This document shows, one piece after another, positions 8,148-18,149 of a DNA stretch of 64,000 nucleotides; position 1 is the first letter of the stretch; each line of letters opens with the position of its first letter. The translations under genes and the position numbers were made by a program. The DNA comes from CAMPKL01 sp963817465 (GTDB lineage: Bacteria > Acidobacteriota > Terriglobia > Bryobacterales > UBA6623). The notes under the pieces were generated by a model. That model saw nothing but the letters and a program-made list of their open reading frames with translations. It made no database searches and was not told the DNA's origin. The stretch covers positions 128,085 to 192,084 of the forward strand of contig CAWFOP010000006.1 in NCBI GenBank assembly GCA_963817465.1, given 5' to 3'.

Positions 8148-8550
8148 TTCGTCGTCGACGGCCCGATCCGAACGGGAAACTCGACCGGCGGGCGAATTCA
8201 CTACGATTGGCCCGATGTCTTTCGCCGGACGGGATTCGACCCGGCTCGGCGGCGAGCTCGACCGGCGCGGGAAGTCGTCGTCGTATGCGGCTGTCGATCT
8301 GCCGGCCAACCGTTCGGCCCTGGGCCCAGGGGAGACCCGGCCCGCAGCCGTGGATCCTCTCACCGCGCTCTCGCGTAGCATGGTTAGTTGCGGTATGGCC
8401 AAGCTCGGTTCTCTCCCCGCGACCGCCGTTTCGGCTTGTGGTCATGCTGCGAAGACTCGGCCTGGCAGACGATCCCCCGCAGGCGGAAGACGCAACTCCA
8501 GCGCATGATGTAGATCAGCGACCGGAGCCGAAAGGCGTTGTGGCCGAAGC
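8148..8550. other. No recognisable gene
   Basis: About 400 bases between the integrase remnant and the hydrolase fragment. Frames are open on both strands, as expected at this GC content, but the translations are low-complexity (Arg/Ser/Pro/Ala) and match no family I know. Presumed decayed island DNA. Confidence 0.4.
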
Positions 8551-9000
8551 ATGAACGCGGAACCCGAGACCCTGGTGCCGCAAAACAACTACAGCTTCGA
8601 CGACCTCGTGGCGACCTGCCGCAAGAAGACGCCCAAGCGGGACGTTGTGGACTGCCAGTATTGGACGCTCTCGAAGAAGCAGTATCATGGTGCCTATTCA
8701 TCGGAAACTTGGCAAGCGATGTCGGGTACGATGGCGACCGGCGATTCTTTGGCACGAATTTCCGTGCCCGCTCTCGTTCTGAAAGCGGACGCCACACCGG
8801 AAGTCCGGCAGGCCAACGAAGAAGCCGCCCGGGTGATGCAGAAAGGAGAGCTCGTCCACATTGACGGCGCCGGCCACAATCTGCGCCACGACGAACTGCA
8901 GCGCACCGTCGACGCCGTGACGGAGTTCCTATCGGCTCTGCAAACCGGGTCACGGGCGTCGGGCGCGGCGCAACGAACTAGCAGGACGGAGAAGACGTGA
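8551..9000 (+). pseudogene. Alpha/beta hydrolase, C-terminal fragment
   Basis: The last third of an alpha/beta-fold hydrolase. Recognisable are YSFDDLVATCRKKTP and DVVDCQYW, then ISVPALVLKADATPEV..ANEEAA and LVHIDGAGHNLRHDE with the catalytic His. The nucleophile elbow (GxSxG) and oxyanion region are missing because the N-terminal part is gone, so it cannot be active as read. Its TGA overlaps the GTG of the following esterase fusion (GTGA), which suggests an ancestral operon of two hydrolases. Confidence 0.7.
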
Positions 9001-11552
9001 TCGCTTACGCAAACAGAATCGCGAGGGCGGCTCCGATCGCCCTGGCGCTGCTCGCCGCTGCCGCCGCCTCGGCCGCCATCAACGTCGAGGGCGGCCAAAT
9101 CGAAGGCCTCTCCGAAGACGGCCTCAGGGTCTATCGCGGGATTCCCTTCGCGGCCCCGCCCGTCGGCGATCTCCGCTGGCGGCCGCCCCAGCCGGTCGCC
9201 GAGTGGGACGGCGTCAAGCCCGCCGTGGAGTTCGGACCAGCCTGTATGCAGAGCGGACCGGCTCCGTCAGTCGGGATGAGCGAGGACTGCCTTTACCTCA
9301 ACGTCTGGACCCCGGCCAAATCCGCCGACGAACGACTGCCCGTGCTCGTCTGGATCTACGGCGGCGGCTTCTCCGGCGGGAGGACCTCGCTTCCTCACCA
9401 TGCCGGAGACAAATTGGCCCAGCGCGGTGTCGTCGTCGTGAGCGTCGGCTATCGCGTCGGCCCGTTCGGGTTCCTGGCCCATCCGGAGTTGAGCGAAGAA
9501 TCCGAACACGGCGTCTCCGGGAACTACGGTCTGCTCGATCAGATCGCCGGCCTCGAGTGGATCCAAGACAATATCGCCCAGTTCGGCGGCGACCCCGCAC
9601 GCGTCACCATCTTCGGCGAATCGGCCGGCGGCATCGCCGTCTCCATGTTGTGCGCTTCGCCCGTCGCGAAAGGACTCTTTCACGGCGCCATCTCCCAGAG
9701 CGGCGGCTCCTTCGGCCCCCCTCGTGGCCGATTTCCCGGCGAAAACATGGTACTCCTGCCCGCGGCCGAGAAGGCTGGAACAGCCTTCTCGGAGAGCCTC
9801 GGCGCTTCCTCGATCGAAGAAGCGCGTGGTCTCTCCGCCGAACAACTCGTCGCGGCGGCGCGAGGTCCCGGCGGCGGCGTTAGTTGGCCGATCATCGACG
9901 GCTGGGTCATTCCGGACGACCAGTACAAGCTCTACGAGGCCGGGCGCTACAACGACACGCCGATCCTCGTCGGCTACAACTCCGACGAGGGCCTCAGCTT
10001 CACGCGCGTCGATACCCCCGAGGCCTACGTCCAGGGCGTCCGCGAACGCTTCGGGCCCTACGCCGACAAGCTTCTCGAGCAATATCCGGTCGGCGACGAC
10101 TCCATCCCCAAGACCGCCCGCGATCTGGCCCGCGACGCCGCGTTCGGCTGGCACACGTGGGCCTGGGCGCGTCTGCAATCCCGACAAAGCGACTCCAAGG
10201 TCTTCTACTACTACTTCGACCAGCACCCGGACTATCCGGCGGGTTCCGAGCGCGAAGGCCAGGGCTCCCCCCACGGCATGGACGTCGCCTTCGTCTTCGA
10301 CCAACTGGAGTTCTCGAATCGCCAAGAAGACCCCACCGACGAAACCGTCGCCGATGCGATGGCCGACTACTGGACCAACTTCGCCAAGCACGGAGACCCC
10401 AACGGCGAAGGTCTACCCGAGTGGCCCGAGTTCAGCGACGAGAACCCGGAGGTGATGTACTTCCACCACCGGCCATTCGTCGGCCCCGTGCCGACTCCCG
10501 ACGGTCTGGCGGCTCTCGAAGAATACTTCGCCTGGCGGCGCACGCCTGACGGCGAAGCTTTCGCCGGGACCGCCACCGGAATCGCCGCTAAGAAGCCCGT
10601 ATTCGGCGGCGCCTGCAAAATCTGTCCTTGGGGCGCGATGGCCGAGTTCGTGCGCGACGCCATGAAGCCCTACGGCTACGACGTGCAGGTCTGCTACAAC
10701 TGCAACGCCGCCGACGCGCCGCGCATCGTCGCCGAAGCCCGCACGCCGCCGCCCTACCGGCCCAGCGACCACCTCCCCGAAATCCTCGCGCCGCGCAATA
10801 CGCCCGGGCTCGGCGCCGTCGACTTCGGCGCCGTCGCCGTCAGCTTCCTACGCAACGCCTACCACGGGACCGGTCTGTACGCCGCCGACGGCCCGCGCAA
10901 AAACCTTCGCCTCATCGCCAACATCCAAGACCCCAGCTACGTCCTCGCCGCGGCGAAGGCGGAGACCGGCATCACCAACCTCTCCCAGATCCGCGAGAAG
11001 CGCTGGCCCGTGCGGGTCTTCTCCGCTGGGATCGGCGGCGCTAATGTGCTCAACATCCTCGCCCACTACGGCCTCTCGCCTGCGGAGATCGAAGCCGCGG
11101 GAGGCGCCGTCGGCAATACGCCTGAGCTGCGCGAGGACTTCGACATCGTCATCGGAGGCGCCGGGGTGATGACCACCGCGCCGGAATGGGACGTTTGGAC
11201 CGAGATCAGCCTCGCCAACGACCTCGTCTTCGTCGGGCTCCCGAACGAGTTGCTCGCCAAACTCGCCGAGGGAGGCGACCAGCAACTCGGCACGGTCCCC
11301 GTCGGTCTCTACCCCGGAGTCGTCCGGCCGCTGCCCACCGTCGTCCGCACCGGCACGGCCGTCTATGGCCGCGACGACATGCCCGACGACTTCGCCTACG
11401 CCGTCGCCAAGGCCGTCGACGAGCAACAGCATCTCCTCCAGTGGAAGCATCTCGCCTTTTCCTACAACATCCACAATGTCTGGAAGGCCTTCGAAGTCCC
11501 GCTCCACCCCGGCGCCGAACGCTACTACAAGGAACGCGGCTACATGAAGTAG
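8997..11552 (+). CDS. Type-B carboxylesterase fused to a TAXI-type solute-binding domain
   Basis: An 851-residue exported protein with two domains. The signal segment APIALALLAAAAASAA is followed by a type-B carboxylesterase domain (to ~525) with a full triad: Ser209 in GESAGG, Glu331 in SDEG, His426 in SPHGMD, plus the oxyanion segment IYGGGF. From about residue 534 (PVFGGACKICPWG) to the end is a domain resembling TAXI/NMT1-like periplasmic binding proteins of TRAP transporters (IANIQDPSYVLAAAKAETGI, SAGIGGANVLNILAHYG, DIVIGGAGVMTTAPEW). Start is GTG at 8997 with GGAGAAG upstream, overlapping the previous stop. No TRAP membrane subunit is nearby. A periplasmic enzyme that binds or hands over its ester product is a guess. 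Confidence 0.85.
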   Translation: MIAYANRIARAAPIALALLAAAAASAAINVEGGQIEGLSEDGLRVYRGIPFAAPPVGDLRWRPPQPVAEWDGVKPAVEFGPACMQSGPAPSVGMSEDCLYLNVWTPAKSADERLPVLVWIYGGGFSGGRTSLPHHAGDKLAQRGVVVVSVGYRVGPFGFLAHPELSEESEHGVSGNYGLLDQIAGLEWIQDNIAQFGGDPARVTIFGESAGGIAVSMLCASPVAKGLFHGAISQSGGSFGPPRGRFPGENMVLLPAAEKAGTAFSESLGASSIEEARGLSAEQLVAAARGPGGGVSWPIIDGWVIPDDQYKLYEAGRYNDTPILVGYNSDEGLSFTRVDTPEAYVQGVRERFGPYADKLLEQYPVGDDSIPKTARDLARDAAFGWHTWAWARLQSRQSDSKVFYYYFDQHPDYPAGSEREGQGSPHGMDVAFVFDQLEFSNRQEDPTDETVADAMADYWTNFAKHGDPNGEGLPEWPEFSDENPEVMYFHHRPFVGPVPTPDGLAALEEYFAWRRTPDGEAFAGTATGIAAKKPVFGGACKICPWGAMAEFVRDAMKPYGYDVQVCYNCNAADAPRIVAEARTPPPYRPSDHLPEILAPRNTPGLGAVDFGAVAVSFLRNAYHGTGLYAADGPRKNLRLIANIQDPSYVLAAAKAETGITNLSQIREKRWPVRVFSAGIGGANVLNILAHYGLSPAEIEAAGGAVGNTPELREDFDIVIGGAGVMTTAPEWDVWTEISLANDLVFVGLPNELLAKLAEGGDQQLGTVPVGLYPGVVRPLPTVVRTGTAVYGRDDMPDDFAYAVAKAVDEQQHLLQWKHLAFSYNIHNVWKAFEVPLHPGAERYYKERGYMK

Positions 11553-11621
11553 CTTGCCGGGCTCTCGAAACCCTTCCTTGCCGAAACCTTACCCACAGGA
11601 ATCGAACGACAGGAGAAACGC

Positions 11622-13216
11622 ATGACAATCGGCAACAAGACCTTCGGATCGCGCCGGGATTTTCTCAAGGCTACGTCTCTCGCTACCGCCGGAGTCGTTG
11701 CTGCGCCCGGAATCGCATTGGCGAAAGGCGACGCCGACGTGGCGGAGACCGCCAATGGCCGCGTGCGGGGCCTCACCATCGATGCGATCAAGTGGTTCCG
11801 CGGTATTCCCTACGGGGCGGACACCAGCGGCAAGAATCGATTTATGCCGCCGCACGAGGTCGCCGCCTGGACGGGCGTTCGCGACTGCACCGATTGGGGC
11901 CATGTCGCGCCGCAAAAGGTCAATCCGAATCCGAGCGCCTATACCAAATATGTCGGTTGGAACAACTACCGCGGCGGCATGAGCGAGGATTGCCTCCAAG
12001 TCAATGTCTGGACGCCCGCGGTAGGCGATAGCGGCGATCGCGCCGTGCTCTTCATCATCCATGGCGGCGGCTACAGGAGCGGCTCGGGCAACCTGGAAGC
12101 TCTGGAAGGCCAACACTTGGCGAAGATGGCGAACATGGTGGTCGTGACCGTCACGCATCGTCTGGGCGCCCTGGGCTTTTTGGACCTCGCGGCGTTCGGC
12201 GGCGAGGGTCTGGAGAGTTCGGCGAATGTCGGACTGATGGACTTGGTGCAGGCGCTCGAGTGGGTACGCGACAACATCGCCAATTTCGGCGGCGATCCAA
12301 ACAACGTGACCATCACCGGGCAGTCCGGCGGCGGCGGCAAGTGTTGTCATCTGATGGTCATGCCCTCGGCCAAGGGGCTGTTTCACAAGGTCGCCATCCA
12401 GTCGGGCTCGACGCTCCGCACGGGCCGCCACGAGCAAGCGCAGCAAAGCGCTGAAGCCTTGTGGACCAAGCTGGGCGTGACCAAGGGCGATCTCTCCAAG
12501 CTACAGTCCATTCCTTTCAAGGAAATTGTGGATAACCAGACCAATGACTGGACCCGTGCTGGACGGCAAGGTTGTACCGCGCGATCCTTTCGAGCCGGAC
12601 GCACCCGCCATCTCGGCTGATGTACCGATGATCATCGGCACGACCCTGGAAGATTTCGGCTTCACCATCACCGAGACTAGCGACGACGAAGCATCGATCA
12701 AAGCTTGGTTTCGCGGCCATGTTCCCGAGGGTACGAGCGAGGCGCAAGCGGACGAACTCTCGCGCTCTACCGCAAATCCTATCCGGAGAAGAACGGCTTC
12801 CTCCTGCGCGCTATCGCCACCACGGACGGAAGGGTGCGCCGTAATGCCGTCACACAGGCCGAACGCAAGTTCGCGCAAGGCGCTGCACCGGTTTATATGT
12901 ACCGTTGGGATTGGCCCGCCCATGGGGAAGGTGCGCATTGGGCGCCTGCCACGGCACGGATCTGAGTCCGGCTTTCGCCAATCCCACAACCGCCATGACG
13001 GGCGATACTCCAGGCGGCAAAGCCATGGCCAAGCGGATTGGCTCTGCCTTCGCCGCCTTTGCCAAAACGGGAAATCCAAACAATCCCGCTATGCCGGCGT
13101 GGGTCCCTTACAACCCATCGCAGCGCGCAGTGATGGTGTTCGATGCGAACACCAGGCAAGTGAACGATCCTCAAAGCGAGATCCGGCGGATGTGGCACAA
13201 CATTCTGACCGCTTGA
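11622..13216 (+). pseudogene. Tat-exported carboxylesterase, three frameshifts
   Basis: A second type-B carboxylesterase, 70 bases after the fusion gene and in the same orientation. It begins with a twin-arginine signal (GSRRDFLKATSLATAG). Ser235 in GQSGGGG is the nucleophile, and FIIHGGGY the oxyanion region. Coding then shifts frame near 12545, 12770 and 12940; the pieces continue as VPMIIGTTLEDFGFTITETS, LYRKSYPEKNGFLLRAI, YMYRWDWPAHG, and GACHGTDLSPAFANP.TAMTG, ending in FDANTRQVNDPQSEIRRMWH. All family blocks are present in order, so decay is recent or the indels are assembly errors. Even if repaired, the gene would stop at 13216 without a TAXI domain. Confidence 0.8.
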
Positions 13217-13258
13217 CGGAAAGTGGATCGCCGCGGATAAGCCCGGACCGCATGGTCT

Positions 13259-13287
13259 CAGATCCGCGAGAAACGCTGGCCCGTTCG
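13259..13287 (+). repeat. Trace of TAXI-domain sequence
   Basis: These 29 bases match 10986-11014, inside the TAXI domain of the fusion gene, at 27 of 29 positions, and would encode the same QIREKRWPVR segment. It lies 43 bases after the decayed second esterase, in the same order as in the fusion. Confidence 0.6.
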
Positions 13288-13356
13288 CAGCAGATCCTCA
13301 GGGAGAAACTCCACAAGGCGGCCGAACGGAAGCGAGCCGCTGCATCGCCGATGTAG

Positions 13357-13563
13357 TCAAGCGACCACAACGCCGGCGGCGACATCGGGCACGTCGCTGA
13401 GAGCCGCCCGATCAAGATGTTCCTGTCCAACCCGGGAATGGACCGCGAACTCGCGACCCTGGAGGACCCGTTGACCAAATTGCTAGTGCCGCTGATGACG
13501 CGGCGCAGGTCACTCCCGGCCTTCCCTGGACCCATGCCTGCACCGGCGCCGTTGCCTGAGTAG
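13357..13563 (+). pseudogene. VirB4/TrbE-like fragment
   Basis: The open stretch reads SSDHNAGGDIGHVAESRPIK then MFLSNPGMDRELA, closely matching SSDDIARGDMMHVVAESCPT.KIFLSNPGMDREL in the larger VirB4 remnant at 61332-61812. This segment of the conjugation ATPase lies after Walker B. The tail after about residue 33 (LEDPLTKLLVPL...) is not recognised. There is no start or ATPase core, so it is only a scrap. Confidence 0.7.
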
Positions 13564-13712
13564 ATCACCGATGTGGTTGTCGCGATCAGCGAATTGGCGC
13601 TCTATCTTTCGCGTACTACCCTTCAACGGGTCGTCGCAACCCTGTGGCATTCCAGTCGGTGCGGTTGCGCGGCGTCGGCAAGCGCAAAGGGCTTGATACG
13701 CCGGACAAGTCT

Positions 13713-15071
13713 CTACAGGTCAGCCAAGCGAGCCTTAGCGTCCCCGAAGCTCTCCAGAACCACGCCAGTGCGGTCCATCAACGAGAGGTACAGGCTGCAC
13801 AGTTTGCGATTCTCGTCGCCGGCGTACAGATAGTTCAGCGCACGTCCCGTCTTGAGCGCGCCGCCGAGGCCGCCGGCGGTCACCACCGGCAGCTTCATGT
13901 TGTCGTGCTTCCAGCCCGACCACATGTTCGAGAGGAAGATCAAGCAGGAGTTGTCGAGCACCGTGCCCTCGCCTTCCGGCATCGCGTCGAGGCGCGTGGC
14001 GAGATGCGCGAACTGGCTCAAGTGGAACCGGGAGATGCGCTCGTAGCCGTCGGAGAGGTCGTCGTGCGAAGCGCCGTGGTGGCCTTCCTTCACGCCCAGG
14101 AACGGGTAGTAAAGCGACGAGAGGTCGCGGGCCAACAGCAGCGTCGCGACCCGCGTGCGGTCCGACTGGAAGGCCATGGCGATGATGTCCGTCATCAGCC
14201 GGGCGTGGTCGCGCAAATCCTCGGGCAGGCCGTTCTCAGGGCGCTCCATCGTGAACAGGGGCTTGTTCTTCGTGGCGGCGCGGTCCTCGGCTTTGTCCTT
14301 GGCGGCGCGCATGCGCTCGATGCGCTTTTCGACTTCGCGGACGCTGCTCAGGTATTCGTCCACCTTGATCTTGTCCGTCGAGCTGACCTCGAGGCGCAGG
14401 CTCTCGGCGTCGCCCATCACGCGGTCGAGGATGCTCTTGTTGCGCAGGCTGCCGCGGTTTTCGAACAGGCTGTCGAAGGCGAGCGACGGGTAGACCTCGA
14501 CGGGCACGGGCGACTCCGGCGTGCGCCACGAGATGTGCGAGCTGTAGGCCATCGAGAAGTTGGTCTCGTGGAAGCCCGTCATGGGTTGTTCGCAGGCTAG
14601 CGTGATGCTCGTTTGGGGGGTGTCCTGACCGATGGCGTTCGCGAGAATCTGGTCGATCGTCACACCGGCGCGGACGATGGAGCCGCGCTGCAAATCGGCG
14701 CCGGAAAGGATGTTGCCGGTTTGCCCGGGATGGATGCCCTCGCCGACGGCCGGCTCGTTGTAGAGCCCATTGATGACGTTAATCTTCTTCTTGACCGGCT
14801 CCAGCGGCTCGAGCGTCTTGCTGAGCTTCATCTCCTCGCCGGAGCCTTTGGCCCACCAGTGGTTGCCGTTGACGCCGTTGCCCATGAACAGCACGCCGAA
14901 CCGCTGCGGAAACGCACCGGCGGCCTCGCTGCGGGCGGCGTCCGGGGCGGCAGCGGCGGCGATCGACTCGAGCCAGGGAAGGGCCATGGTCACTCCGGCG
15001 CCGCGGAGCAGAGCCCGCCGGCTGGGGCGGCCGGAAAAGCGTTCTAGGCTGGATTTGCGCATATCATTCAC
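13713..15071 (-). CDS. DUF1552 family protein, Tat-exported
   Basis: A 452-residue protein with a twin-arginine signal (SRRALLRGAGVTMALPW) followed by the DUF1552 domain, a secreted family of unknown function typical of planctomycetes and acidobacteria that pairs with DUF1592 cytochrome proteins. Family blocks seen include RFGVLFMGNGVNGNHWW, NVINGLYN, HPGQTGNILSGA, DRVMGDAESLRLEVSSTDK..KVDEYLSSVREVEKRI and VVTAGGLGGALKTGRALNY. Start could be GTG 15071 or ATG 15062. The start overlaps the stop of the DUF1592 gene, so it is the last gene of the minus-strand block. Confidence 0.88.
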   Translation of the reverse strand: MNDMRKSSLERFSGRPSRRALLRGAGVTMALPWLESIAAAAAPDAARSEAAGAFPQRFGVLFMGNGVNGNHWWAKGSGEEMKLSKTLEPLEPVKKKINVINGLYNEPAVGEGIHPGQTGNILSGADLQRGSIVRAGVTIDQILANAIGQDTPQTSITLACEQPMTGFHETNFSMAYSSHISWRTPESPVPVEVYPSLAFDSLFENRGSLRNKSILDRVMGDAESLRLEVSSTDKIKVDEYLSSVREVEKRIERMRAAKDKAEDRAATKNKPLFTMERPENGLPEDLRDHARLMTDIIAMAFQSDRTRVATLLLARDLSSLYYPFLGVKEGHHGASHDDLSDGYERISRFHLSQFAHLATRLDAMPEGEGTVLDNSCLIFLSNMWSGWKHDNMKLPVVTAGGLGGALKTGRALNYLYAGDENRKLCSLYLSLMDRTGVVLESFGDAKARLADL

Positions 15072-18000
15072 CGTCTGTCTGGGCGGGCTCGGACGCCCGT
15101 TTGGTCAAGAATTGCGGACTGGTCACGATGCTCTCCACCAAGCTGCTCAACCGATAGTCGCTCGCGGCCAAGTCTTCGCGCATCCGCTCGATCGCCGGCT
15201 CGTCGGAGAGCATCAGCATGCGCCCGAGGGCGTAGACCAGCATCTTGCGGCAGATGTTGTCGAGGAAATCGTCCTGGCGATAGTCGCGGATGTGCCGCGC
15301 ACACCCTCGAAGCCCTCGGACTCCTGCTCGGCGCCCGGGAAAGTCGCGCGCGCGTCGACCGGCCGGCCGGCCAGATCTTCGGTCCTTCGTTCGCCGATCG
15401 GGCCATAGCCCTCGAACGCCAGGCCGAAGGAATCGAACCGCGCATGGCAGGAGGCGCACATCGGGTCCTCGCGATGGCGGGCGAGGGCGTCGCGTAGCAG
15501 CAGGTCCATCTTGGACTCATCGCGCGGCAGCTCGGGCACCACAGCCGGCGGGGGCGGAATCTGCTCGCCCAGCACGCGCCGTACGACCCAGTAGCCGCGT
15601 TTCACCGGGCTGGTCCGCAGGCCCGGGGCGTTCATCGTCAAGAACACCGCCATCGGCAACAGCCCGCCGCGGCCGTAGCGGCCCGCGTTGTCGACGCGCA
15701 CCCACTCCTCCGGGCCGGCTTTCACATCGGTCATGCCGTAGTGCTTCGCCAGCACGGAGTTGACGAAGGTGCGGTCGGCGTAGAGCAGGTCCAGAAGCGG
15801 GCGATCGTTTCGGATCAGGTCGGCGAGGAATTCGATGGGCTCGCGGAACATCGCTTCCCGCAAGTCATCGTCGAAGCTGGGAAAGCGCTCGCGGTCCACG
15901 GCGTTGTGCTGCTCGAAGCGCCGGAAGTCGAGCCAGTTGCCGCCGAGCTCGGTCGCCAGCCCCCGCGAGCGTGGATCGCGCAGCATGCGGCGGGCTTGGG
16001 CCGCGATGACCTCGGGCTTGTGCAGGTCTCCCGCTGCGGCGTGGCTGAGCAGCTCCGCGTCGGGCATGCTCGACCACAGAAAATAGCTCAGGCGGCTGGC
16101 CAGCGAATAGTCCGAGATGGGTAGTCTCGAGATGGTTTTCGCCTCGGCGGCTTCCGGCTCTCCGGCGGCCTCGACCAGATCGACGCGGTAACAGAAGCTG
16201 GGCGACATGAGCACCCGGACCAGGCTGTCGCGCATGGCGTCCTCGTGAGACAGCCCGTCACGGTCGCGCAACGTCCGGTAGAACTCGAGCAGCTCGTTGC
16301 GCTCGCGCTCGGAGAGCGGGCGGCGGTAGGCGTTTTCGGCGAGCGCCAGCAGAGCGTCGCGGTGCAACGGCTCGGCCGCGGCTTTCGCCTGCTCGACCCA
16401 GCGGATCGTCTCGTTGACGCTCTCGAAGCGGTCGCGGATCGCCTCGAGAGCCGTCTCGTTCCCGCTGGGCCGGGCGCGCTCCAGGTAGGCCGCCTCGACC
16501 TTGCGAATGACTTCCTCGGAGGTGATTGCGGAGGTCTCCGGACGCTCGCCTTCCGACTCCCGGCCGCCGCCGCGCGCTTCTCCGCTTTCGCTCAGGTAGA
16601 ACTGGACGAAGGTGCGGTTGGTCGCCAGCGCCACGTAGTCGAGCTCTCGCCACAAGGCGTCGAGCCTGCGTTGGCCCTCTTCGTCCAGCACGAGCTCGTA
16701 AAGCGGCTGGTCGTCGCGGAAGTAGCCCATCAGGTTGTGGAAGCCGGCGCTCAAGAACCGGCCCTTGTCGCGCGTTGGGTCGAGATAGTAGCGCCCGCGT
16801 TCGGAAATGTAGAAGGCGTCCGGGAAGATCGAGCTGAAGCGCTCGAAGGCCGCTTCGTAGGGGGCGCGCTGGCCGGCCGGAACCTGAAGCTCGGGATCGC
16901 CGCGGCGGTCGCGGTAGTGCTCGGCGATCTTTTGCTGCTCGCCGTCGAGCTGGGAGGGATCGGGGAGGTCCGGCGTCGGCTCGCCCTCGACTTCGAGCGC
17001 CATGCGGTCGAACGTCCGGCGGTGCATCGCGTACTGCCGGTTCTTCCAGATGAGGAAGGGCTGCGAAGTCGAGCTGATGCCGTCAATCTTCAGCGGCTCG
17101 AAGCGCGGTTCGAGCTTTTTGCGGAGGCCGACGACGTAGTCGCGCATCGCGTCGGCGCCTTCGCGAGCGAGGTCGCGCTGCCCGGAGGCTGGGGCAGGTA
17201 GCGCGGCCCACAACGCGTGCAGCTTCGCCAGCGGACCAATCTCTTCCGGCTCCTCCTCGAGAGCCTTCCAGATCGTCGCGAGGTATTTCGCGCTTACGCC
17301 GTCCTGCTTGGCGAGCGACGCCAGAGTGGCTTCCGGGGCGCCAAGCTTGCTCCGGTGCTTGTAGCGCCAGGCGGTCAAGAAGTAGTCCGCGTAGTTCGTG
17401 TTCTGGGCGTGGTAGAAATCGACGATGCGCGTGACGCAGTACTTGTCCTGGTCGGTCTCGACGAGCATCGAATAGGGGGCGAACTCGACGCCCGTGGGCG
17501 TGAGAACCATGTGGTTGGCAACGTCGTGGGCGGCTTGCAGATACTTGCCGAGCAATGCCGGGGACATGGCGAGGGATTCGCCCGAGTTGTCGAAGCCGGC
17601 GGGGTTTGCCGGGTCGACCGGGAACTCGCGCGTGGGGCGGATGTCGACGCCGGTAAGGTCGCGGATGGTGTAGTTGTACTCGGCGTTGCTGAGCCTGCGG
17701 GCCAAGACGGTTCCCGGATCCCCGGCGTTGCGGCGGGCTTCGTGGTCGAGCATCGCCTCGACCCAGGAGACGACTTGAGCGCGCGCTTCGTCAGGGGGTT
17801 GCGGCGCGGCGGCCGGCGGCATCTGCTTGGCGCGGAGCTTTTCGGCCAGCAGCGACCAATGCTGATGGTCGCGCACGACCTCCTCCAGTTCCTTGTAGAC
17901 GCTCAGGTCGAATTGCGCGGCGGGAGTCTGTCCGCTGTGACACGCGACGCAGTGCTTTTCGAGGAAGGGACGGACCGTTTGAACGAACTGGGGCCCCAGA

Positions 18001-18149
18001 TCTGAAGGGCGAGTCTGGGCGCTTGCCGCGAACGTTACCAGAATGAGGAGCGACAACCCTCGAATCGTCAGCAACGCTCCCCCCAACATCGCTGATATGT
18101 TACAGCGTGTCAGCGCTGGTCGCAAGGGTTTAGAGGTCAGTCCGCTCAT
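15064..18149 (-). CDS. DUF1592-type (PSD1/DUF1587/1592/1588/1585) cytochrome protein, frameshift near C-terminus
   Basis: A large exported protein of about 1,027 residues. After a signal segment (GLSLLILVTFAASAQ) comes a planctomycete-type cytochrome c motif CVACH, then DUF1587 (RRLSNAEYNYTIRDLTGVDI), DUF1592 and DUF1588 regions (LASRLSYFLWSSMPDAELL, GLRTSPVKRGYWVVRRVLGE), and a second heme-type motif CASCH in CASCHARFDSFGLAFEGYGP. The DUF1585 end (DDFLDNICRKMLVYALGRML, SLVESIVTSPQFL) is in another frame, so one indel near 15298 breaks the gene. ATG 18149 is chosen: GAGGAG precedes it and it overlaps the lactonase stop (ATGA). A periplasmic electron-transfer role is probable; the substrate is unknown. 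Confidence 0.85.
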
